DNA from: Niebla homalea
Taxonomy: Eukaryota > Ascomycota > Lecanoromycetes > Lecanorales > Ramalinaceae
DNA: 64,000 nucleotides
Direction: 5' to 3'
Assembly (NCBI GenBank): GCA_019925105.1
Contig: JAHGAU010000002.1
Span: 620,001-684,000 of the forward strand
Positions 55,965-64,000 of the stretch are shown piece by piece (the first letter of the stretch is position 1; each line of letters starts with the position of its first letter). Below the pieces are notes generated by a model that searched no databases, was not told where the DNA came from, and saw only the letters and a program-made list of their open reading frames with translations. The translations under genes were made by a program, and so were the position numbers.

Positions 55965-58520
55965 CTTTCAATTAATCATTTGGTTGTTGAGAGTATTCGC
56001 GAGTTTAAGTTTTGCCTTGGAAAGACGAAAGCAATGGTGCAAAATGCGGTGATGAGTCCATTATATCCAGGACCTCAAGTTACATAATGCAGCAGCACCA
56101 CAACCAAACTGATGGAACAGCAAGGGTGGTCAAGATCGTATGGATCACGATGGCTAGCCAGGACAACGAGGAATTATTGCTAGTCACCACACTTGCGACC
56201 GACCAAATTTCATGATCGCATTCTAGTAAAAGATCTTGCAATGCGATTCGCTGGCTGCATTGAGATTACACGAAAGCCGAAATATACTGAAGATCGGCCT
56301 CCATATGGGTCGCATAAGTTCCCGCAGAACTTGCTCCTGGCCATCCACTACTAATGCAGCGGAGCCTCATCTCGTCACAACTCGGGGCCATACAAGGGTT
56401 TTCGGGAAAGCCACCGGTCTTCCGTCCAAACAACGAAGAGTTATCGTCAATCAATCGATGTGTTCACCCCCTTCAGAGCTGCAAGCCACCCACCCTAGTC
56501 GTCATTAGCCTAAAGGAAAGGGTCATCTGACGTTCTTGCGAGACGCTCCGCGAAACGAAGAACCACCCTCGATGCTTGAACGATTGTGAGACATCTGGCT
56601 GCCTTGACCTTTGGGCGTTCCTCATTCGGATAGTGATTCTTACTCAATACTTCCAAAATAAGACATCAGGTTCCAACGCGTCCGTTAGATCCTGGGTTCT
56701 TGCAGCGATCTTTTCCGCAGTAGCTCGCAGGCAGTGACCTACGTATAGCAAATGCACTTCTTGAAGACAAGGGACATTCGGAATCGGACAGATTCCCGAT
56801 TATGCAACATAGTTGACACGTAAGTGAACAGGGGACGAATTCTTCAGATTCCACGCGCGTGAAGGATGTTACCTCTCAACTGCAAGAGAGACCTCTGAAG
56901 CGGCATTTCGAGATCGCATCATTCAGCCACTCCTTCCGAAAGACAAAGCTCTCAACACGTGTCCAATGACGAAAAACTCCTTCGCTTAGCATCCACATAC
57001 ATAACATTTCAGATTGCTACTACCAACTCAGGTTCTTCGCATATCCAAAGCCGCTTAGGCGAAAGTACCTTTACGATTGTGCTATCGAGCATCCGAAACT
57101 TCTTGCATGATCATTCGCACTGAGATTCCGAGACTTGTCATACACCATAATTGGATGGCTGGGCGCTAGACCAGCTCTAATGCACGAGAACGGCGTTTGG
57201 TGCCCAGGACTGTTACAAAGCCGTTGATCCAGAACCAGGTTCATATCGAATGTCCTCCCCGTGCTCTAGGAATTTACGACACCGATCAGCATTCACCTGG
57301 AGGACTTTAAGTGCGCACTGTACTGTCAGTGGAGATCAGATAGCTTTGTGAGATCTCTGACGCATGAAACGTCCACAACGCCCTCAAAGCAGAGTTCGGT
57401 GTTTCCCTTGCTTCAGATCGGATTTTTTGCCGGCTACAGTCAACTTTAATGAAGCCATAAGAAATTTTTGAAAAAAGACATGCAGTAAGACGTTGAAATT
57501 TACCTTTGTGGTATGATGAAGTAAGCACGTTCCATACTGCTTGATATGTGATAATCCCGAACAATGGAGTCTCTATTGGTCGCATGATGTCCAATGAGAC
57601 AGGCGAGGAGCCCAAATGGGCCTTGTCACTTCCTTAAAGCCCGCAAGGTCGAAATTGGGCCATCCCTTTAGCCTATCAATTCAAGGCAGCTTACATCTTC
57701 ACGGACAGCCTTAAGGCCACTTTGTTAACCGTACCATTTCATACAAGCTAGGCGAGCTCCAACTGCTCCAATGAGCCCAACTGCTCCATTACCCTTCACT
57801 TTTTCCTGACGTCACATCAAGGTCAAATACAACAAGCATTGATTGGAAGGCTAAGCATCGCGCATTGCACGCTTTCCTCTGTCTTGCCTTGGTTTCTCGG
57901 AGCTTATAAGAATCGGGGAAGGAGTGGGGGCTTTTGTGGGGGATGTCTAGACCCTCGTGAGATCTGAAGAATCAGGTCATGTAACCCTGCAGAAGATCGT
58001 CACTGCGAAGTGCGAGCGATGGTTGGAGCACCTGTTAATGGTGCAAGCCACAACAATTTTCTGGGTTTCAGTCCCTGGCATTTCATACCAACTTCATTAC
58101 TCGCGAGCGAAGCTCCCATTCAATCTGAAATCTTGATGCTTGAACCGACGTCAGAGCTCGCACTCGGGTATGATGTGAAGAAAGCAGGGGCGCCCTACTT
58201 ACTACCAATCGGATTATTATACCCGCAGCCCAGCCGCCCATGGTTATCTAGCATGCAAAGAAGCTTACTTGGGCGATCGTGGGAGGATAGGCTTATTCTT
58301 CCTGGGATCCAGACTCTTCGCTCTAATACCCAAGGCACACTGCCTGGATCATACGACACTCCCCCACAAGCTTGCTTCTAACCGTTCGCGCACTGCACTG
58401 CCCCTCTAGTCTCTACGAACATAGCGCACTCCTTGGTCGTTTGGACGTCTCGTTAGCTGTGCCGGAACTCACGTTCACCTCATCCCGCCCTAATTACAAC
58501 GCTCTCTTCACGTACAGAAC
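55965..58520. other. Long gene-poor region
   Basis: 2.6 kb with no gene I can support. Open frames of up to 123 codons (58010-58381 +, 57307-57615 -) lack family features. No terminal repeats, transposase motifs or strong C-to-T (RIP-like) AT bias were seen. Confidence 0.5.
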
Positions 58521-59560
58521 ATGACAATGCAAAGCAGCAAGCAAGAAGTTGCTTTAAAAAAGATGGAGCAACAGTTGAGCGAGGCATCCATCTCACAGCT
58601 TAATGTGCTCCAACAATCTCAATCGAAAGATTCTTCTGTGCAAGCCAGCATTATCCGATGGAATTCAATCCCCAAAGCCCACTGCTGTCCGAAAACAATC
58701 ACCTCACCTAGCCTTGCACCTGTACCGATGGCCGCTAATGGCGACTTGCCTTCTTTGACGGATGGATCAACTCTGCCAACCCACGATTTCGAGATCGACT
58801 CTAATGAAGCGGCCTACGACAGCAACTCGCTACACTCTGCAGAATCTTCTTCATCGTCCTCTGTTGAAGCCCTTCGTCGCACGGAGTCTAACGAAGCGTT
58901 GTTCGCAGGCATTGCACAGCATTTTAGCGAATCCGCTCTGGACTCTGGAGAGGGAGGAGAAAGATCTCCAACGGAAGACATCATATTGATGACAAGTCAG
59001 GAAGCGGAAACGTTTGGGCTGAACGAAGAGATTACTGAAGGTAGACCCTTAGTCCCCTGTGTGCCTGCGGCAAGGAAAGGCATGCAAAATGACGCTGATC
59101 TTGTCTAGTGCTGGGCACAAATCTGCCGTCGGATGTTGGGTCGGCGAATGAACACATTGACCTGGCGATCCCAGGCAAAGATGACCACATCACCTCCACT
59201 GCTCAACCCGAGTCGTCGCTACTGCATCAGACCTCAGGCATCAAGCCGAAGTTGTCCATTGAGTCCTATAAGGGATACAAAGGTACAGATCCCGGCTCGG
59301 TCCTAGTTGGACAAGAAGAAACACTTGCATCAGTGACAGAGGCGATGGAAGGTCCGTACGATTATGGACATGAGAGCAATCCTAGCAACATGGAGCCGGA
59401 ACTGGCTGGATGGAATGATAATCAAGCGCGAGTCATTCTGGTGGAGGCCTTTGTGATGCTTTTGCTCTGTGGGATCCTCTTCACCCTCCTAGCACTGCAG
59501 ATTATGCACCCCAGTCTGCTTCTATTGATCTACCGCTCTCTGAAGTTTGGGCAACCATGA
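58521..59560 (+). CDS. Unrecognised protein with a C-terminal transmembrane segment
   Basis: Exons 58521-59040 and 59109-59560 (intron 68 nt, donor gtagac, branch gctgat, acceptor gtctag) give 323 residues. Without splicing, the frame stops at 59108 just before the second open frame, and the splice joins the two in phase 1 (ITE|VLGTN). Residues 1-280 are polar, Ser/Glu-rich and probably disordered (SSSSSVEALRRTESNEALF). Near the C-terminus is one strong hydrophobic helix (VILVEAFVMLLLCGILFTLL ALQIM) followed by a short tail HPSLLLLIYRSLKFGQP. There is no signal peptide, so a tail-anchored topology with the bulk in the cytosol is likely. No domain is recognised; the function is unknown. Confidence 0.6.
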
Positions 59561-61778
59561 GATGGGATACCTATTGGTAGTATCTACTATGATACGTTGT
59601 TCAGCATCGATAGTACTGGACGTCACCGAAGCCAACCTCCATCTCATATGTTGGACCTCATGTGCTTACTCCTCGAATCACTTCTTTGTAAATATTCACG
59701 ACGACTTGACATGCGCCGTAACATGATGCACAACGGCACCTCTGTTGGCGGACATTCCTTTCAATGTACATAGCTTCTATGATGCGCGTCTATTGACGGC
59801 CATTTCTTTCAATGTACATAGCTCTCACGACCCTGGTATCCATCATCTATAATGACGTTTCGCTTATTACCAAACCACCTCAATTGCCCTAATTATGAAC
59901 TCAATGAACTCCGTTTTGCTCATTCAACATTAATCTACCATGTCTTGATTTTCCACTACAGCTTGCGGTATACAAAACCCTATCAACATCATTCTTGAAC
60001 ACTCAATAACTCCGGACTCCTCGAGTGCTGCTCCTTTACCTCGACCATTACTCATCGGACACTATCGTTGCGAGTTTTGGAAAAAAACAATCAGCAAAGA
60101 GGACAATCAAATCCCGTACCAGCAGCCAAAATGAACTCACCCTGACGCCACTCTTCAAGAAGACAATATTCGAGAATGAGTTTGCCATCTGACCCCAATC
60201 AGGAGACCTTCCCCGAAAAGCGAGGTACATCAACAGCACAACGGTCGCCATGGATCGGATCGCGCGAAAATTTTCTGGCGCGGTTCAGAGCTTCCGATGA
60301 AGGATATTGCTCAGCTGGCCAGATGATAATGTGAATGGGATTGGCCGAGGGCCACATCCACGAGGGGGCACACACATGTACGTCACTTCTTTTACAATGG
60401 CAATGAGGACGAGTCTGAACGGAAGTGCCCGTAACAACGTGGAGGGCAAGCCTTAGAGCGGATGGATGCAATACTTGAGCCTCGCTTGACCGAGGCTGCG
60501 CGACTGTGAGAGGGTGTTCCAAGTAACGGCATGCCGCCCTCCTTCTTACCCACAGCCCTGATATGGACATGCTGAGACAGGTCCCTCTCGGAGACGATTC
60601 CATCAATGTGATCATTGCTGCTACTTCAAGTCAGAGGATGCGTGGACACCAAAGCGGCTCGCACAGCCTCAAACGCTGTCATACCACTTGAACCCTCGAC
60701 CTTCATGAGGCGGCAATTTTCCCTCGTTGAGCATTCTTCATCTCCATCATCAGGGCCTCGCACAGGTCGATCACATATCCATAATTCAACGGACTGTTAG
60801 CCGACTCTAGATTGGGCTTGGGAAGACGATGGTACCTCAACTCGTAATGAGAGTGGACCGTGGCGTTCAGAGAATGTTGACGCGCGTCTTTGAGCACAAT
60901 CCAGATGGAGCGGGCGATCAGTCCTGCAGGAGAAGGGGATCCACGGTCGATATGTAGCGTACAGTTTCCAGACCGGTATGGTTCAACTTTGGCGTCATAT
61001 CAGCTAGGATAGGTACTATAGGCGGGATGAATGCCCCCGAACGCTTCAAATATCCAGTGAAGTCAGGGTAGACAGGTATGACAATAACGACGGCCAAGAA
61101 CGGGAGCATTTAGAGCAATACAAGACATGGTTGCAGAGCATGCGGCTTCCACAGTCAATTCATTGCTTCTGGAAGGAAAGACACTGGGACGGAGATGTTG
61201 GACATAAATACAGACGACGGCCGCTTTTGATATATGGCGGTCCACTTGGTCGCAGCCAAGAGCGTAGGATGTCAAACATGTCGACCATTGTGATTCTGGT
61301 TCAATAAGAGCAGTGGCCGTCCGGCCATCCAGCCGTGGAGTCCGCCAGAGTCATTTCGAATGGCGTCCGAATGAGAGTAATGTATGAGTCCAATACTTTA
61401 GTATCTCTTGGCCATCGCATAACAACCAACGTCCTCGTTCTCGCGCATCAAGGATGTCTCAGCATGCCACGTTCCAAGCTTTACAGATAATGTCTGGCCC
61501 ATATTAGTGCTCGGCTCGGATGGCTCCGCTGCAGCAAGCGCCAGGAACATCCAGGGTTTGTAACAAGGTTTTCTGCTCTAGCGTGAGGAAAGCTGGGCAC
61601 TAGCAAAGCTTTTAGATAAGGACCCACAGAAATTGAGGTGCAAGTTATCGACACGTCTGCGGTAGGAGACTGACGTTCCAAACAAATCTGGAGCAGGCTG
61701 CAACCACTCCTTGTCCACGGCTCGATTGAAGCAGAACAGATTGATCCACACCAGGCTGGTGATTTGAACCAAGATTGG
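59561..61778. repeat. Long gene-poor region with a 31-bp duplicated segment
   Basis: 2.2 kb. Two copies of a ~31-bp element ending TTCAATGTACATAGCT lie at 59745-59775 and 59793-59823 with a few mismatches. A ~100-codon minus-strand open stretch at about 60703-61000 and others show no family features. Confidence 0.55.
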
Positions 61779-62808
61779 TCATTTGTCAAGTCCCCTTTCC
61801 GTAACGAAACGGTTGATCTTCTCTTTGCAAACGTTCTCCTGATATGTTTCCAAACTGTCGTAGAGAGAGATGATCTCCTGGCAGCACTCCATGACAGCTT
61901 TGATATTGATGTTGCTTTCCGAAAGCCAATTAATTAAGTGCTGGCTTTTCTTCTGCTGTGAACTGATAGTAGACGAGGCCGTATCGGATGCATCTTTAGA
62001 AGGCAAGGTCTGGCTATACATAGTAGCTGTTGCTGTTGCTGTATTTGGTTTTTGTGCGTTTGTCGACGGTTGCCTCAACGTCAAAGCCAAGAAGATTGCA
62101 GCTACGGCGATGACGTGCGGAGGATACAGAAGGGGCAGATCAGTCAAGTAATGGTCATTGATGACAGACCAAGCCATCGAGAGGTCATCCTGGCTTAAAT
62201 TGAGGGGATTTTGCAGGTCTAGCAGTGTCCGGTAGGGATGATGCACGATCATTTGGGAACTCATCTCAGAGATCAAGTAGAACTCACACTCTCCTACTTT
62301 GGCAATCTCAGAGGCCGTGATGAATGCTGTTTGAATTAGCAAGATCCCATGCTGTGTCAAGAGAGAGATGAACAGACTTGGCCACAGTGCACGCGACTCG
62401 TTGACAAAATTCTTGATATGATGGGCACACTCCTCCATCTTGCACGCCAGATACAAGGCCGTCGTGATGACGATATACGGGTTGGTCTTTCGGATCTCAA
62501 CCTTACTGTAGAATCTTCTTAGGTATACTTGGGCAGTCGCTAGAGCCTGCTGTCTAATGGGCACGGGCATGTTTTTTCCTAATCTGGCCAGCTCTGGACA
62601 CGATCAATGCCAGATCCGCTATCAGTATGATCAAGGATGTTGTCTCACGTTTGCTGAAGAAGTAGCTCAGATAGCGCACGTCCGGTAATGGAAAAAGCTG
62701 ATTCAGATGCTTTTCTTCATCCTCTAGTTTCTGCCGCATTTGGGCCAACGTCTCCCGGGAGCATTGCCAATGGCAATATTGGGTCGAGGCCCAGTAATTG
62801 GCTGCCAT
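61779..62808 (-). CDS. SSN8: Cyclin C / Mediator kinase module subunit Ssn8
   Basis: Exons 62649-62808, 62378-62593 and 61779-62326 (introns 55 and 51 nt) give 307 residues. The start MAANYWASTQ is the hallmark of fungal Ssn8. The cyclin box is clear: RQQALATAQVYLRRFYSKVE, then IRKTNPYIVITTALYLACKM, then after intron 2 KVGECEFYLISEMSSQMIVHHPY (read in two parts: KVGECEFYLISEM, SSQMIVHHPYRTL). Lower down are VINDHYLTDLPLLYPPHVIA, a Ser/Thr/Gln-rich insert and the C-terminal helix IKAVMECCQEIISLYDSLE. Ssn8 pairs with the Ssn3/CDK8 kinase in the Mediator kinase module. Intron 2 is a multiple of three and stop-free, so an unspliced form would insert 17 residues; splicing restores ALWPTFITASEIAKVGECEF. 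Confidence 0.94.
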
Positions 62809-63279
62809 GGGATGCAATACAGGGATCAATTAGAATTGATGGGCAATCGAACCAGGAATGCCCTCATTCGTTGTCCAAGGCTTGATTGTCAGAAGGAGAG
62901 ACAGGTTGCCATTTCACGTCATCGTGCGTCTAATGGATTCTACCGGTCAAGATAATATGATCGAATCGCAACCAAGAGGAGTATTAGAATAGCAAACTTC
63001 GGCTGACTGCGGTGACCAAACGCGTGCCGACAAGCGCCCCGCTCCGCACCTCATTTTCCTGACCGCTAGAAATTCAATGCAATTGACACGATTCATAGGG
63101 CAAATGATGGTAGAGGAAGAATGAGCCTCATGAATCCTACAAATCACTCCGTTATTCCCGAACCATCGGTGATTCCAATTGGGCCAACTTCGCTGTCCAG
63201 AGGCTCCCTTCCATACGGCAATCTTATGGCCAGCAAATCACGAGGAAGCCTTGATGGTGATTCAACTCCTTGAGCTAGT
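62809..63279. promoter_or_regulatory. Divergent intergenic region SSN8/SAL1
   Basis: 471 bp between divergent starts; it should hold both promoters. No specific element is recognised. Confidence 0.5.
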
Positions 63280-64000
63280 ATGGACAAAGACGACCCAGCA
63301 GCGCAGGAAGCTCGCGTCTCTAAGCTATGGCAAGTTCTAGATACAAGGAAGGAGGGTCAATTGAGCCTCAACAGTCTCAAGAATGGCCTCAGAAAGATGG
63401 ATCATCGTACGCTTTGTACCCTTGTACCCTTGTTACCGAGCCCCCTTATTCACTCTGGACCAGCTCTCAAAAACGCCGACTCCCTTCTTCAAGATGTAAT
63501 GAAAGCTGTTGATACGGATGGAAACGGTACCATTGAGTATCATGGTAAGACCCAAATCACTTTGCCTTTTAGGATGCGGTGCGACTAACGCGCCATAGAG
63601 TTTCGCAAGTTCGTCGAACATACGGAGGAAGAGTTGTGGCAGCTGTTCAGGAGCATCGATCGAAACCGAAATGGCCAGCTTGATAAGGACGAGCTCAGAC
63701 AAGCCTTCATCGCCGCCGGAATACATCTCCCTCCCTCCAAGCTCGACCAATTCTTTTCCGAGGTTGACGCCAATAATGATGGGGTCATCTCCTTTGATGA
63801 ATGGCGGTACTACCCCAAACAACGCTCTCCTACCTTCGATGCAATTGTCTGATCCCGCATAGCAATTTCCTCCTCTTCATCCCCGCCAACGCCCCAAGCC
63901 TCCGCGCCATCCTCTCCTACTATTCATCTACGGTCACGGTAAATCCGGAGGGGGATGTACACGTATCCGACGAGACTGTTGAGGGCCTAGGTAAAGACCA
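63280..64000 (+). CDS. SAL1: Ca2+-binding mitochondrial ATP-Mg/Pi carrier (SCaMC/Sal1), 5' part
   Basis: Exons 63280-63406, 63464-63544, 63599-63806 and 63863-63990 (introns 57, 54 and 56 nt); a donor gtaaag begins at 63991 and the gene runs off the window. The visible 181 residues are the N-terminal EF-hand domain: LWQVLDTRKEGQLSLNSLK, DTDGNGTIEYHEF, DRNRNGQLDKDELRQAF and DANNDGVISFDEWR. Then come NFLLFIPANAPSLRAILSYY and VSDETVEGLG, the segment that precedes the first carrier repeat in this family. The six-helix carrier domain must lie beyond the edge. Three loops have good Ca2+ ligands; the first is degenerate. These carriers exchange ATP-Mg for phosphate across the inner mitochondrial membrane under cytosolic Ca2+ control. 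Confidence 0.92.

Noticed and set aside
58010..58381. 123-codon plus-strand open frame upstream of the tail-anchored protein gene
   Set aside because: No domain, no signal peptide, and its frame does not join the next gene by convincing splice sites.
55965..58520. Possible degraded transposon in the gene-poor stretch
   Set aside because: No terminal repeats, target-site duplications, polymerase/integrase motifs or RIP-type AT bias could be seen by eye.
60199..60615. 138-codon minus-strand open frame
   Set aside because: Composition looks random (many Cys, His, Arg, Trp) and no motif or splice context supports it.
60703..61109. Minus-strand open stretches (ending NAQRGKIAAS) that might form a gene between the tail-anchored protein and SSN8
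   Set aside because: About 90 codons stay open, but no upstream exon with a start and a good donor fits, and no family resemblance is visible; chance is plausible.
1..64000. A biosynthetic gene cluster, defence island or other multigene novel system
   Set aside because: Neighbouring genes are unrelated core functions with mixed orientation; no polyketide synthase, NRPS, HET/NLR, toxin or phage-type genes were recognised.

Overview
The window is nuclear DNA from a filamentous ascomycete (Pezizomycotina). Genes sit on both strands with many short introns of about 46-166 nt, GT..AG ends and CTRAY-like branch points. The gene set fits: an FRRG-type ATG18, a GH72 glucanosyltransferase, Ras1, SSN8, a TYW4 enzyme carrying a JmjC domain, and KAP114. 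I see no transposon, CRISPR array or virus. I cannot name the species from sequence alone. All introns below were placed by hand from splice signals, reading-frame phase and protein-family conservation.

Layout. 1-9 kb: the C-terminal end of an unidentified protein, then importin KAP114 (-) divergent from the HORMA protein REV7 (+), then the dual-specificity phosphatase PPS1 (-). 9.6-17 kb: the wybutosine enzyme TYW4/PPM2 (-) divergent from ATG18 (+), which converges on a ULP1-type SUMO protease (-). 17.5-24 kb: a GH72 beta-1,3-glucanosyltransferase, TOM20, a tRNA-Gln-like gene, a lineage-type secreted protein and RAS1, all on the minus strand except the tRNA-like locus. 25.6-28.6 kb: a molybdopterin-binding-fold protein (-), glia maturation factor GMF/AIM7 (+) with a first exon of only ATG, and a YMR226C-like SDR (-). 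30-40.5 kb: a large unknown protein (+), thioredoxin (+), a low-complexity basic protein (-) and an OTU-domain protein (-). 41.4-47.5 kb: RNA polymerase III subunit RPC37/RPC5 (-), with an unexpected C-terminal SURP-like module, divergent from DDB1 (+), then a PMP3-family proteolipid (-). 48-54 kb: a bacterial-type cold-shock protein interrupted by a spliceosomal intron (-), inositol polyphosphate multikinase (-), POP5 (+), GPN2 (-) and BUB3 (+). 55-64 kb: a gene-poor stretch with two unrecognised genes, then cyclin C/SSN8 (-) and the 5' part of a Ca2+-regulated mitochondrial carrier SAL1 (+) that runs off the end.

The genes do not form a pathway cluster. They are mostly core housekeeping functions: nuclear import, RNA Pol III, RNase P/MRP, DNA repair and mitotic checkpoint, Mediator, mitochondrial import and carrier, and Ras signalling. 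Lineage-variable genes lie between them. Several pairs are divergent and share promoters of about 200-340 bp: KAP114/REV7, TYW4/ATG18, MoCF/GMF, RPC37/DDB1 and GPN2/BUB3.

The most notable items are the CspC-like cold-shock gene, which is probably an old bacterial transfer that now needs splicing, the RPC37-SURP architecture, a set of tiny 5' exons, and several unrecognised proteins.
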